Assembly (NCBI GenBank): GCA_011799875.1
Contig: CM022297.1
Coordinates: forward strand, 442,977,292-443,041,291
DNA from: Thinopyrum elongatum
Taxonomy: Eukaryota; Streptophyta; Magnoliopsida; Poales; Poaceae
Direction: 5' to 3'
Length of the DNA: 64,000 nucleotides
Shown here: positions 48,168-60,896 of the stretch, one piece after another
Layout: every line of letters begins with the position of its first letter
How positions within the stretch are numbered: the stretch's first letter is position 1
Program-made: the position numbers and the translations under genes
Notes under the pieces: generated by a model
Seen by the model: the letters and a program-made list of their open reading frames with translations, nothing else
Database searches by the model: none
Told to the model about the DNA's origin: nothing

Positions 48168-49038
48168 CTTTTACTATAACAGGCTCTTCAATCTTTTCTT
48201 TAATAGGGGGATGATATTTAAACCACTTCTCCATAGGGAGATCAACATGGGTAGCAAATGATTCACAAAAAGAGGCTACTATCTCAGAGTCAAGTCCATA
48301 TTTAGTGCTAAACTTTTGAAAAGCATCGGTATCCATAAAAGATTTAACACAATCGAACTTAAGTGTTATACCTCATTACCTTTGTCGAGTTCCCAATCTT
48401 CAGAGTTGCATTTAATTCTTTCAAGAATGTCCCACCTAAATTCAATAGTTTTCTTCATAAAGAGCCAGTCGAAGAAGAATCGTGCATGGTTTGATTATCA
48501 TGAGAAAGCCGAGCATAAAAATTATGTAAGATAATTTCCCTTGAGAGCTCATGATTGGGGCATGTATACATCATGTACTTAAGCCTCCCCCAAGCTTGAG
48601 CAATACTTTCTCCTTCACGAGGCCAAAAATTATATATATAATTCCGATCACGATGAACTAGCAGATGCATAGGATAAAACTTTTGATAAGATTCCAATTT
48701 CAACCGATTCCAATCCCAAGCTCCAATATCATCACATAGCCTATAGCATGTCAATGCTTTTCCCCCGAAGATAAAGGGAAAACCTTCTTCTTAAATTCAT
48801 CTCCGGGTAAACCTGCAAGCTTAAATAATCCACAAACTTTATCCACATAGATTAGGTGCATATCAGGATGTAGTGTTCCATCTCCTGCATAAGGATTAGC
48901 TAGCAGTTTCTCTATCATACCTGAAGGAATCTAATAACCAATATTTTCAATACGTGCAGTGGGTTAAGGAGCAACTCTTTGTGCTTCTGGTCGAGGTGAA
49001 GATACCCCAAACAAACCCCTCAAAGGATTGTTTTCCAT
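48168..49038 (-). pseudogene. gag: D gag
   Basis: Starts at the ATG complementary to 49036-49038 (MENNPLRGLFG...), the usual Athila gag start, some 80 bases after the PBS. Stops occur soon after. The frame 48754-48455 has the core gag domain (FWPREGESIAQAWGRLKYMM, then FYARLSHDN). Downstream pieces (48336-48148) have WFKYHPPIKEK. Frame changes and stops break the reading. No zinc knuckle was found. Confidence 0.72.
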
Positions 49039-49143
49039 AGTAACAAGTGACAGTAAATTTCAGCACGTAATATAAATCTTTCCTTACCAAATTCCACTTA
49101 CCAGAGGCGCTTCACTCCCCGGAAACAGCACCAGAAAGAGTCT
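49039..49143 (-). other. D leader and primer-binding site
   Basis: The minus strand has TGGTGCTGTTTCCGGGGAG (49133-49115) ten bases from the LTR, a changed tRNA-Asp-type PBS. Confidence 0.7.
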
Positions 49144-50661
49144 TGATGACCCACAAGTATAGGGGATCAATCGTAGTCCTTTTGATAAGTAAGAGTGTCG
49201 AACCCAACGAGGAGCAGAAGGAAATGACAAGCTGTTTTTAGCAAGGTATTTTCTGCAAGCACTGAAATTGTCGGTAACAGATAGTTTGATAGCAAGATAA
49301 TTTGTAACAAGCAAGTAATAGTAATGGTAAAAAAAGTGCAGCAAGGTATCCCAATCCTTTTTGTGGCAAAGGACAGGCCGGAACAGTCTCTTATAATAAG
49401 CAAAGCGTTCTTGAGGACACACGGGAATTTCATCTAGTCACTTTCATCATGTTTGTTTCATTCGTGTTCGCTACTTTGATAATATGATATGTGGATCGAC
49501 CGGTGCTTGGGTGCAGTTCTTACTTGAACAAACGTCCCACTTATGATTAACTCCTCTCGCAAGCATCCGTAACTACGAAAGAAGAATTAAGATAACATCT
49601 AACCATAGCATTAAACATATGGATCCAAATCAGCCCCTTACGGAATAGCGCATAAACTAGGGTTTAAGCTTCTATCACTCTAGCAACCCATCATCTAGTA
49701 ACTACTCCACAATGCATTCCCTTAGGCCCAAAGATGGTGAAGTGTCATGTAGTCGACGTTCACATAACACCACTAAGGGAATCACAACATACATACCATC
49801 AAAATATCAAACGAATATCAAATTCACATGATTACTTATGACATGACTTCTCCCATGTCCTAAAGAACAAAAGTAACTACTCACAAAACATATTCATGCT
49901 CAAGATCAGAGGGGTAATGAATTGCATAATGAATCTGGACATATAATCTTCCACCAAATAAACCATCTAGCATCAACTACGAGATGTAATCAACACTACT
50001 AGTCACCCACAGGTACCAATCTGAGGTTTTGATACAAAGATTGAACACAAGAGATGAACTAGGGTTTTGAGATGAGATGGTGCTATTGAAGATGTTGATG
50101 AAGATTGTCCCTCCCATAATTAGAGGGTTGTTGGTGATGACGATAGCTTCGATTTCCCCCTCCCGGAAGGAAGTATCCCCAGCGGAATCACTCCGTCGGA
50201 GAGCAAAAGTGCTCCTACCCAAGTTCCGCCTCGAGACGGTGATGTTTCGTCTTGAAAGTCCTTTTTTATTTTTTTTAGGTCAAATGACCTTATAAACCAG
50301 AAGATGGGCACCGGAGGATGGCCAGGGGACCCACTACTCACCAGGGTGCGCTAGGGGGGTAAGCGCGCCCTGGTGCCTAGTGGGCACCTGGGTGGCCCCC
50401 TTTGGTATTTCTTTTCTCCAATATGTTTTATATATTCTAAAATAAATCTCCGTAAAATTTCAGCTCCTTTGGAGATGTGCAGAATAGGAATCTCTGACGT
50501 AGGTTTTTCAGGTCCAGAATTCCAGCTACCGGCATTCTGCCTCCTTGTGTAAACCTTGCATATTATGAGAGAAAAGGCATTAGGATTACTCCACAAAGTG
50601 TTATATTGAATGAAAACACTATAATAACAGTAAGAAAACATGATGCAAAATGGACGTATCA
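49144..50661 (-). repeat. D 5' LTR (1,518 bp)
   Basis: Pairs with 33653-35169. The TATA motif seen in the other LTR is changed here (TTATAAACC at 50290). Confidence 0.9.
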
Positions 50662-51049
50662 GTGGTTTGTGTGCTGTAGGCTCTTTTGTGTACCCAAATT
50701 AGCACGCGATGTTAAATTATGCAATGACATGGATGAGAACAGTACCCAGGGAAATTTCCACCAAAATTTGAATGATCAAACTCATTGCATGCGCACAAAG
50801 CACAAGAATCGTTTGCGATGCACACGTTTGTTCAATGTGAATGGTGTTCGGCAGCACCGCGCGCAAAGTTTCCCTCCACCTTTCGAAATTTTTGGCCTAG
50901 CGCCCAAATATCTAACTCTTCCCCCCTCCCCACCCCCTTTTCTCCCTGACCACAAGTCACATTTCCCTTGTTTCGTCCTTCCTTCCTTCCCAAGATATAG
51001 CCACTTCCTTGCTTGCTTCCGCGCTCTCGCCGTCTCACATCCGACGGCC
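50662..51049 (+). other. Upstream region of the GRF gene
   Basis: Starts with the D target copy GTGGT. Contains ATCGTTTGCGATG (50807), shared with 32740, and a pyrimidine-rich stretch (50900-51000). An open frame passes through into the first exon, but its start is not certain. Confidence 0.4.
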
Positions 51050-52434
51050 ACGGTCACCGTGGTCTTCTATAATGACCTCTCCAGCGGTTCCTCCTCCAAT
51101 GACGACTCTTTCACCACCCGGGTATGCCTCTCTCCTCTCTCTCGGGTTATGATTTGGAATTAAGGATTTTAACCTGGCAGCCGATTTGAGTCATTTCTTC
51201 CTCTTGTAGCTCCCTAGGACCATCACTTGCGATGAATGGAGCGGGGTGCCTGAAGATCTGCCTGCTCATTGTCACCATCAATCTCCATGCGTGAAGTTAG
51301 TTGCATTTGAATTTGTGGATAGTGGGACGAAGTTTCTGGCATGTGCAGAGAAGGTTAGCCCCACTTTCGTTGTTACAAATCATTTGTTAGATGTGATTCA
51401 AACACTATCACTATGCTATGTTATTCTGGATGTGATTAAGACATTGTCACAGTTTCTACCTAGTATATAAAAATGTTGCCATCTCATCAGCGGTGCCGTA
51501 GGGAAAATTATTTGGCACCGCTCCAGCAGCCTGTGCAGCCAATTTGCTCCACACATCCAAGTAACCAAGTAGTAAAATACTAAAACTTTATGGCACGAAG
51601 GAACTGGGCATCGGAGCAACTAGGTGCTCCGGAGTCCGGTTCCCTGAATTTTTCCTCCGGCATCGGCTCGGCAGTGCAGGGCACCGGTGCTAATGTAGCA
51701 ACAGTTGTTTTGACACCAATTTTGGCATACATAGTGGACGGCCTTAGTGCTATTAGTTCTATGTTACAAAATTTGTGCATGTACACACCTGTTAGTATTA
51801 ATTTGATGTCATCCAAACACTGTCGCTATGCTGTTTCAATTACATTTAGCTTCCTCATAAAATGTTCAATTTGTTATTTATTATACATGACTAAGAACTT
51901 GTTGTGTTGTTGTAATTAATTATAGCTTGTGATGTTTCTGAATTTAATTGTTGTCTCAATAGCAATTAATTCATTTGCACATTGATCTTTTTGAGAAGAT
52001 ATGTCATAATTAATGTGTTTCTTTAGTTTTTCAAAATATGTATGTGGTGATTTTCTATGTTGCTAGAAACCCATTTTCCCTACAATTATTACTGATTTAG
52101 TTTTAAATATTATAGGATGAATGGAAGTGTTCTTACCTGGAGTGGGTTGATCAAGAGTGACCACAGTCTTTGAAGATGTGCCTAGCAAAGCTCTGGAGCA
52201 TGTATGAGGAAGAGAACAGAGATAGGCTTAGAGAAAGTGTTGTCAACGCTGAAGAATGTTTCAAGATGCAGGAGAAAAGAGGAAGATGGAGAATGAACTC
52301 AGATTTTTAAATTAGACTTTGCTAAGATGGTGTTGGTGAAGGAGGAGGCACTTTCCCAGTTGGTCAGTGCAAAACAGGTTCTTACTAAACTGAAAGTAGA
52401 GGTGGAGAAGATGAACATGGCTGATCATGCATGA
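51050..52434 (+). pseudogene. GRF-type zinc-finger pseudogene
   Basis: Three exons fit. Exon 1 ends at 51121 before GTATGC. Exon 2 is 51210-51353 (TAG acceptor, GTTAGC donor; 48 codons). Exon 3 starts at 52116 after TATAG. Exons 2 and 3 join in frame to give CHHQSPCVKLVAFEFVDSG, then FLACAEK and DEWKCSYLEWVDQE, matching the C-x-H...C...C-x-x-x-x-W-x-D pattern of GRF zinc fingers, followed by a coiled coil (KMCLAKLWSMYEEENRDRL, later KMVLVKEEALSQLVSAKQVL) to TGA 52432-52434. A stop at 52158-52160 (probably former Trp) and a frame change near 52275 disable it. GRF proteins with this coiled coil are abundant in grass transposon-rich DNA; binding to nucleic acid is the family property. Confidence 0.65.
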
Positions 52435-52820
52435 GTCGATTAGGGAAATGAATATATTGTTCTAATATTGTGGTTATGAAGGTGAACTAGCTATATGATG
52501 TATTGTGTTGTTTTCATGTAGCTATCATACTATGATGTTAGAATATATTTAAGTGCCTGATATGAAATTGGCAAACAGTTGTTCGATATGAAATGTGAGC
52601 GTAATACTATAATTATTAATTGTAAACAAATAAACCTGCTAAATGGGTCATGGAACTTTTACAAACGGTTCTATCAGCAAAAGCGTGTGTGATGGATAGC
52701 CCAATGCCATACAGTTTTCTTCATCGAATCGTGTGTGATATATGTCAATAAAGTAAATAGTTAATAGAGGCAGAGCGTGTGTGATCATTACACCTATCAC
52801 ACACGAGGCTATACAGAAAA
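52435..52820. other. Subterminal region with GTGTGTGAT motifs
   Basis: GCGTGTGTGAT (52684, 52779), TCGTGTGTGAT (52728) and the inverse ATCACACACGA (52797) cluster here. Short motifs repeated in both orientations are usual near CACTA ends. No gene. Confidence 0.5.
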
Positions 52821-53045
52821 CTGTGGGATATATATAGGAACGGAAACATTTGTGTAGGATTCACTGTGTGGGATGTGCATATGAATGGAAACGTTCTTCT
52901 TAGATTGACTGCGTGGGATGTACATACGAACAGAAACCTATTCCTTGGATTGACTGTGTGGGATGTACCTATGAAGGGAAACGTTTCTCTGGGATTCACT
53001 GTGTGGGATGTACTTAAGAATGGAAATGGTTGGGTCTGTATAATT
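52821..53045. repeat. 45-bp minisatellite, five copies
   Basis: Units start at 52821, 52866, 52911, 52956 and 53001. The core is GTGTGGGATGTAC, followed by a GAA(T/C)GGAAAC part. Since 45 is a multiple of three, the minus strand stays open and would read a 15-residue unit with TSHTVNPR, but no start or splice context supports a gene. Confidence 0.9.
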
Positions 53046-53158
53046 GTATGCACTGGCTAGCCTGATCACAGACGAGCTCATTTTGCCCAGCGTGTGTGAC
53101 TGGAGGGCCTATCCCTGGCGGTTTCTCGGTCATGTGGGAAGGACCCCCCTATCGCCCA
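53046..53158. other. End of host segment at G insertion
   Basis: Has another GCGTGTGTGAC motif (53090). GCCCA (53154-53158) is the left flank of G. No CACTA terminus is visible, so the transposon end was removed or lies beyond G. Confidence 0.5.
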
Positions 53159-56100
53159 TGTAACACCCCGGTAGTTAGGCTACAGTAATCCCACGTTAAT
53201 GATGCCACATCTCCTCGGTTACTGTTGTTAATCTCGCGTTAGTTCAAAACCGATTCAAATCCAAATTTGAATTTAAGTCAAACAATAAAAGTTTTCAAAT
53301 ATTTAAACTAAAATGTTCTAAAGTGACAAATAATTCATAATAAATATTGGTGGAGAAATCACACTTTTATAAAGTAGTTAAAGGCTCTAAAATAATTAAT
53401 ATAGCAGGTAAAATAATTAAATAAATGCCTTTTGAATTTTATAAAATACCAAACTATTTTGTTCAGGAGTAAAACTTTTTGTGGCACTAGTTGGATTTAA
53501 AACTCTGTTTTTGGAGTGGGTTTTACCTATTGTAAAATTGTAAACTATTAAAGAAATAAAATAAAATAGTAAAAGGTAAACTAAATAAAAAGATAAAGAC
53601 AAAAAAAGAAATAAAACAAAGTAAAAGAGAAAAGCAAAAACAACCCCCCGGCCCAGCTAGCCAACTAGCTAGCCCACCCCGGCCAGCCCACCTCTCCGTA
53701 CCCCCCCCCCCCCCCACCACCACCACCCGCAAACCCTAGCCCACCTATCCCACTCCCCCCCACTCGCCCCCACTTCCCCCTCTGCTTTCTCCCCCGATCT
53801 GGATCGGGGGCAGGCAATCGGTGCCCCCGGCGCCTCGTCGCTCAACGCTCGTTGCCGCCGCTGCCCCGACCCCGTCGCCCTCGGTCCCCGACGCCGCCCG
53901 TCACCCGGCCCCGCCGCCGTCGCACCTCGCCCCGGAGCCGCCCTGCCGCGCCGTACTGCCCCGCCCCCGCCTCTCCTTCTCCGATCGGCTCCACCACCGG
54001 ACTCCGTCGAGCCTCACCGCCCCCGTTCCCCTGCAAACGCCCGTGAGCACGCCGCCTGTTTTCCCCTTCTCTCCCCCGGGTCGCCGCGGTCCCCGCCGAT
54101 CTCGCCCGCGGTTGACGCGCTCCGGCCGCGTCCGTTGCACGCTTATCGCGCCACGCCCGCACCCCCTCACAGTCGCCCGGAACGCCCCTGCTCGCACGCC
54201 GCCTGCCCCGCCCTCTGCCGCGGCCACGCCTGCCTGAGAAGCAGGTCGCAGCGAGCCGCATGCGTGGGCAAAGCCAAAGATCTCAAGCGACACCGGCAGC
54301 CACAGCAGCCTAGCAGGTAAGCAGCAATTCGTCGCGAGCTGAAGCCAAGCTCCCGAGGAGCGGTCGCTGACGGCGGCGCGACCGGGCAGCCATGGAGCGC
54401 CCGGGGCAGCCCTGGCCGCGCACCGCTCGCCCTGATAGCACCGTCGTCGCCCCCACCCTGCTAGCCCCCCCCCCCCGACGCACTGGCCTCTCGCCATCGC
54501 CGGCCACGGCCTTGCCCGAGGCCATTCGGGCGGGCGCCCGCGCCCATAACCCGCCCCGGCTGGCCCCTGTGCCACCGCCATATGGGTCCACGCCCCAGAA
54601 AAAAAAATATTAAACAGAAAAAAATTAAAAAAATGATTAATTAATTAACTTTATTAATTACGTTTAGTTAAAACTAATTAAATAGTTAGTCTAATTAATC
54701 TATAATTAGTCTAATTAAACCCTAATTAATCTTAACAGACTGCTGACGTCAGCATACACTGTTTCGGATAATTCTGATTTAATTAATTAAATAATTCAAA
54801 ATGATTAATAAAACTTCAGGATTTAATATAAAATAAACCGTAGCTCAGATTGAAAAACTTTGTACATGAAAGTTGCTCAGAACAACGAGATGAATTCGGA
54901 TACGCAGTCCATTCGTCCGCCGCACGTCCGTAACATAGCAAACATGCAACCGTTCCCCTCCGTTCCCTCTGTCCGAAAATGCCAAACACCGGGAACACTT
55001 TCCCGGATGTTATCCCCTTCGCTAGTATTACCCGGCACTGCGTTAGATCACCTCTCGCACTGTATATTATCTTGTCATGCACTATGCTGCATTTGTTCGC
55101 ATTATATTAACGTTTCTTCCCCCCCTTCTCTCTCGATAGAGCCTGGTACCGACGTAGCCTCCAAGACCGGCACAGCTCCGGAGATTGACTACGCCTCTGA
55201 CGACCTTGCCTTTGCCGCCGAGCAACCAGGAAAGCACCCCCCTTTTGAGCATACCGATATTGCCTATTCTTTCTCTCTCATGCTTGCATTAGAATTGCTG
55301 CTGCTACTGCTTTACCTATTCTGATGCATAGCCTGTTTATTGTAACCTGCTATTGAAACCTTACATGCTTATACTAAACTGTCTAGTATAGGCTGGGTAG
55401 AGACCTATCAGTGACCCCACTTGTCCCGACTGCCCCGCTGGATTATCAGAAGACCCGATCAACGGGATTGAAGACCAGGCCCCGGCACCGCACATCACCC
55501 CCCTTAGTTGTAACGACACTGCAGCGTTACTATCGAGTGCCGAGGGTGAAACCTCGTGTAGCACTTTTGATGCTAACTCTGTAGAGTAGCTATTCGGTCG
55601 TGGTCATCGAGGGTGATTCCTCCTTCCCCACTTCCGATAACGACGCTGTCGTGCAACACATCAAGTGTGAACCCATCGAGGGTGATTCCTCCGAGTTCAC
55701 CTTGACGGATACATCGAGTAGGAATCCAACGAGGGTGATACCTCGGATTCCCCTGATGTTATGGACACACGGATACTTGGACTGTACTATTGTTACTTGG
55801 AAAGGCGGGTTGACCCTGAGGGGTACCCGCGTGTGATGTGAAGACGGGTTGCCTGGATGGTGCCCGAGTGGTGAATACGAGGCGTGGCCGGTCATTCTTG
55901 ACCCTTGCTGCAAGTCCTCGAGACGGGGCGACGGGGTCACATCTTTCGTGAGTCTCTGCTCGTTACCGCAACCCCCAAGGTACTAACGATTTGGATATTT
56001 GATTCGAGTGGGCCTTTGGCCCGATAGCACTAACCATCACACGAGAATAAATATGGGTACTCTGCATCGTATGCATCAGCCGAAAGCTCTGTCAGACATC

Positions 56101-57204
56101 CAGTTCAGCATTGCGGCTGGGACAGACCGGCGCCCCCATGGTGCCTGGCTTCCCCCTGCACGCAATGACTCGGAGTGCATAGGGCGATGGCCCAAGACCT
56201 CTGAGCGCTTAGGATGTAGACCGACGGGAACCTCTCTGCTGAGCTCTAGGTAGGGTTGCGGTGTGTCGTTTGGCCGAGGTCGGGCATGACCCAGAAAGGT
56301 GTGTCCGGCCGGAGTTAATCGAGCATGGTGGGTAAGTTGGTGCACCCCTGCAGGGAAGAACTAAACTATGCATAGCCGGATCCTCGGTAACGGACACTCG
56401 GAGTTGTATCCCGATCGATACAACTAAATTGGATACTATGGCTCTGGGATTGCTTCTCGCAGGGAGTCGAGAAGGGATTTCTGGACGAGGTTGATGACTG
56501 TATGGCTCTGGGATTGCTTTCTCGCAGGGAGTCGAGAAAGGATCTCAGGGTGACGTTGATATCATTACTGCTACATTATATTGTACTGTTCTACTCTCTT
56601 CTATTGCTGCAAGACCACTGAAGATGCTAGTCTTCGATAGGACTAGGCCTTCTCTCTATTCTGCCATTTCTGCAGCCCAGTCCACATATACAACCTTCCT
56701 TTGATAATGTTGCATATGTAGTGTAGATCCTTGCTTGCTGAGTACTTCGAAGTACTCACGGTTGCTTTGCTTTCCTTTTCTCCCCATATCAGTTTAACGC
56801 GGCCAGATGACGGAGCCCCTGAGAAAGCTGCCCCGTCGATGATTGCTACTACTACTACCCCGAGGGTGGTTACTGCTTCGAACTTGCCGTCGACCAGGAG
56901 TAGGGTCGGAGGGTCCCAGGCAGGAGGCCTGCGCCTTTCGATCGTAGTGTTTTCTTTTGGCCCGCCTTCTAAGGGCCTTTTTGCGTTTTCTTTTATATCT
57001 GTACTCAGATATCTGATGCTTCCGCTGACGCTTGTACGCAAGCTTATGTATTCGAGTCCTCGAGGCCCCTGGCTTGTAATATAAAGCTTGTATGACTTTA
57101 TTTAAGTTTTAGAGTTGTGTTGTGATATCTTCCCATGAGTCCTTAGGGTTGATCGTGTGCATTTGCGTGTATGATTATTGCACGATTGAGCCGGGGGCGT
57201 CACA
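53159..57204 (+). repeat. G 5' LTR (4,046 bp)
   Basis: Begins TGTAACACCCCGGTAG and ends GGGGCGTCACA. A run of 15 C lies at 53701-53715. The GC-rich block 53820-54600 gives long but low-complexity Pro/Arg/Ala frames on both strands, which I do not call genes. An AT-rich TTAATTAA stretch follows (54630-54730), then the part shared with L1. A 64-bp tandem duplication is at 56438-56560. Confidence 0.88.
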
Positions 57205-60200
57205 AGTTGGTATCAGAGCCGACTGCCTGTAGGAACCCCCTTTCCATCTCCTTGGCCGAAGTTGAGTCTAGTCTTTCAAAAAACTGTTTTACTAACATGG
57301 CTGTGTGGCTTACGGGCCCACGTTGCCAATTGGGTGGTATTAGGATCTTTTACTCCTCGTCTATACTCTGGGACTCTGATATCTCTTCTATTTAGGTTAA
57401 ATGAATTTACTAACTACATTAGGTTCTCGTAACGACTTTCCCCGGAGAGCCCCTTCATACCGGATGGTTGCCTGCTTCTTCAGAAGACTTCGAAGATACT
57501 CCTTGATGTTTCCCGAGACCCTGTGCCCACTGCATTGCAGTTCCTGACCACCGATAATCCCTGTAAATAACATCCTTGCCGCTTGTACCTTCATCCCCAG
57601 TTGCTCCTGTTGTTACAAGATACCCCTAGTACTCTCCGTTGTTCCAAGAATCCTTTGTGCCTTCTGCTTTGCGGCTTCTTTTTGCACTGCGGATAATTCT
57701 TCACACTTATCAGGGATTCGTTCATCCCCAGTTGTTCATATGCTTTCCAAAATACTTCGCAATGCTATCTGATCTCCCGAAAATCCTGTGCAGCCTATTG
57801 CTCTTGATTTTCCTTGCCTGCTTGCACTATGGTTAATTCCCCATGTCTAGCAATATTTACTAAAATCCTTTGCGACTGTCCTATGGATTCTATGTGTGTG
57901 CGAATACTCGCAATCATCACTTAATCCTTAGAAATTTTCTTTCCGGCTCAAACGTCGTCCCGAACATGAGCTGGATTCTTGACCAATCTATTCGCCGTCG
58001 CTTGTACCCCTAAGTCTATTCAATTAACCATCCTTAATCAGAGTGATTGCTTCTGATCCCTTGCTTTGGAAATCATAACTCCTTTGCATTTGAGCTTTAA
58101 ATTAATGCCTTTAAATTGATTCTTCTTCTGGTTGTGTGCCTATGCTCACGTCAGCTCCGTAATGGACCGTCAGATCCTTTGTTGAGTTATCATCCGACAG
58201 TGTCCTTAACATCCAAAGTCTTGTGAGTTTTCCCCTGATACATATTGCCTTTGGTAAATTGTATTCTCTGCTTTGCCAACCTTGCTATGCTCTCGAGCTT
58301 GAGTTATTTACTCCTGTAGTACGTGGTATACGTTCCTAAGATGCCCCAATGGGTTGAACCTATGCTTTTCCCCTAGAACATGTGAACCCAAAAGTTATGC
58401 GGGTTATACTCTACTGGCGTTTCCTCAGATAAATTCTTAACCCTACAATTTCTTCGAAAGCGAGAAGTGAATGAAAGGTTATGCATTGAAGACATGGGAG
58501 TCGACCTTGAACCTTTGTGTTCATGCCCATGGATCCGATGTAGAACTTATCATGGAAGCTGCTCGTAAAAATAATTATTTCCTTGGTACAAGTTCATCTT
58601 GTCTCTATGAGTTGATCCCTTGCAATCGTGGTTCCGACCATATTTCCTCCTTGATTCCATTTCCCGGATAAGTTAAAAAAATATATATACTTGTCCTCTG
58701 CACATCATTTCACCCATCCAACCTCTACTCCGATTTACCTTCCGGTATTACCCCTAGCACTTGTTACTGGAAAGTATAATACCCCATCACATCATTCCTA
58801 GCCTGATCGGCTAAATCTTTATCGTATCGACTTTGATTATGCTACCTGGTCCTTATGTCCAGAGCAACTTCCGACGATGAGCTAAGCTTACGTCGATCTT
58901 CCTCATCTTATCATTTCACCTCGAACAACAAGCTTGATTTCGAGCTTGTGTCACATCCATGGTTCCAATAACCTTTTCGCTTCATCAGTCCATTTTCTTG
59001 ATGTCGTCGCTGATCGATTACGTCTCATCAAGCCCCTTGACAAAATGTTTCACCATCATCGTCAACCTTTTGACTTCCCTAAAGTTGTGAAATAAATTCA
59101 TGGTTAGAAATACCATCCTTAATCCTTGATGATTTGTGTTATCATCGATAACATCCTTGACTTTCTGCCAACTCAGACTTGGTTATGTTTTGGTTATACG
59201 TTGAGTTCCTTGTTATTCTTGAAATTGTTCCTTCATACCTCTTGTGATCTTCAGATCCAACCCTTACTTGAAACACCATATCATTGCTGCCTCGAAGCAT
59301 GACTATGGTATTCCGAACACCAACATGAACATTGGAAGCAGATTGCCAAATGTTTTTTTCGATCAATTATCCAAACACTGTTGTATGGGTAACATCATGA
59401 GTTTTCCTCGCCCTTTTTCCTAGATGGTTATCTATTTGCAATCCTGCCAAGATTATCCCTCTCTGCTAGCTCTTGGGAAGGAGGTATACCCAATACTCGG
59501 GTATAGTCTCATTTTTCTTCCATTGTTTTGTTTAACCTTTCTTGTGATCTATATGATCTAAGCAGCAATAATTCACTGCTTATGTAAACACCTCGGTGTA
59601 CAACTCTGTCAGTAAGACCCTGTTACTATTGTTGATAACATTTCGGTAACCACCGATGGACGAGAACTTTGCCTATTGGTCCGCTCGTTTCAACGAGCAG
59701 GAAAATGGTTCTCTTCGTCCCTCGCCCTTGGTACCAACGTTGTTGCCAATATAACTGGCAGGCTATGATCTGACCTGCCCTGCTATCGTGACCATGCAAG
59801 ATGTCAGCGCCATTTCTACTTTTAATCCCCATGGTGGGCCCATAACCCACAATTCCACAGGATCGAAACCTGACTCTCCTGTACATCCTTGTTTCCAAAG
59901 TTATCTCTCACGCTTGGCTTCGTATGTAATTCACGAGCCACCTTCCTAGTGATAAATTCTGGTATCAGCCACATTACTTATTCCCATTGCTTTGAACTGC
60001 TCTCACATTCCGTTTCAGGCAATGAGCGATTGCCTATCCGCTTGGAACTTCTTATTGTACCTTCTTACCTGCTCTCGATGTGTTTTAATTGTTCAACTCG
60101 AGAGATACTCAGGTGTTCATTCATGGGATAACCCCCAGATGATTACCCCTTATAAGCATTCTAGCGTTGTCGAGCTACCCCTTACCTATTCGTAAGTACG

Positions 60201-60399
60201 ATGGAGTTCCCGAAGAAAGGATGACGACTTCATCATGATGACCTGAAGCAGAGAAATGAAGACATCAACGTAATGGATCGACCTCTTCGAGAAGAGCGAC
60301 CAAGATCGAGAAGATCCGTTAGAATTTCGTAACCAGAACTTTCCCCCTTACTCTACCTCTTAAAATCTCGGGACGAGATTTCTTGTAGTGGAGGAGATT
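57205..60399 (+). other. G interior, non-coding
   Basis: About 3.2 kb. Open frames are short (longest near 59626-59898, minus) and carry no known motif. The hairpin AAATCTCG/CGAGATTT (60363-60381) and polypurine tract AGTGGAGGAGA (60387-60397) close it. L1 has a shortened version. Confidence 0.8.
57207..57220 (+). other. G primer-binding site (tRNA-iMet type)
   Basis: TTGGTATCAGAGCC, two bases after the LTR; perfect form of the plant initiator-Met PBS. A second copy at 61769-61782 lies in the doubtful duplicate. Confidence 0.9.
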
Positions 60400-60896
60400 T
60401 GTAACACCCCGGTAGTTAGGCTACAGTAATCCCACGTTAATGATGCCACATCACCTCGGTTACTGTTGTTAATCTCGTGTTAGTTCAAAACCGATTCAAA
60501 TCCAAATTTGAATTTAAGTCAAACAATAAAAGTTTTCAAATATTTAAACTAAAATGTTCCAAATGTGACAAATAATTCATAATAAATATTGGTGGAGAAA
60601 TCACACTTTTATAAAGTAGTTAAAGGTTCTAAAATAACTAGAACAGCAGGTAAAATAATTAAATAAATGCCTTTTGAATTTTATAAAATACCAAACTATT
60701 TTGTTCAGGGATAAAACTTTTTGTGGCACTAGTTGGATTTACAACTCTGTTTTTGGAGTGGGTTACCTATTGTAAAATAGTAAACTATTAAAGAAATAAA
60801 ATAAAACAGCAAAAGGTAAAATAAATAAAAAGAGAAAGACAAAAAAAAGAAAGAAATAAAACAAAGTAAAAGAGAAAAGCAAAAACAACCCCGGGG
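60400..60896 (+). repeat. G 3' LTR, first part
   Basis: Aligns with 53159-53648 with ordinary base substitutions and a few indels, for example CTCGTGTTAG for CTCGCGTTAG. It breaks off where LTR1 enters its GC-rich part with the long C run. Confidence 0.88.

Larger units (their letters stand above)
33653..50661 (-). mobile_element. Element D: degraded autonomous Gypsy element (Athila-like, Sabrina-like)
   Basis: The LTRs (33653-35169, 49144-50661) are flanked by GTGAT/GTGGT, a target duplication with one change. On the minus strand the order is LTR, PBS, gag, protease, RT, RNase H, integrase, 3' non-coding part, LTR. Integrase after RT is diagnostic of Ty3/Gypsy, and motifs such as [12 protein letters not shown] fit the Athila/Tat side. 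Stops, frameshifts and the nested element F disable it. Same family as E. Confidence 0.88.

Noticed and set aside
51590..51919. 109-codon frame inside the GRF intron
   Set aside because: No family match and it lies wholly in the intron between exons 2 and 3.
53821..54613. Long Pro/Arg/Ala-rich frames in G (also 62772-63727)
   Set aside because: GC-rich LTR text; the frame is not kept between LTR1 and LTR2 and both strands are open.
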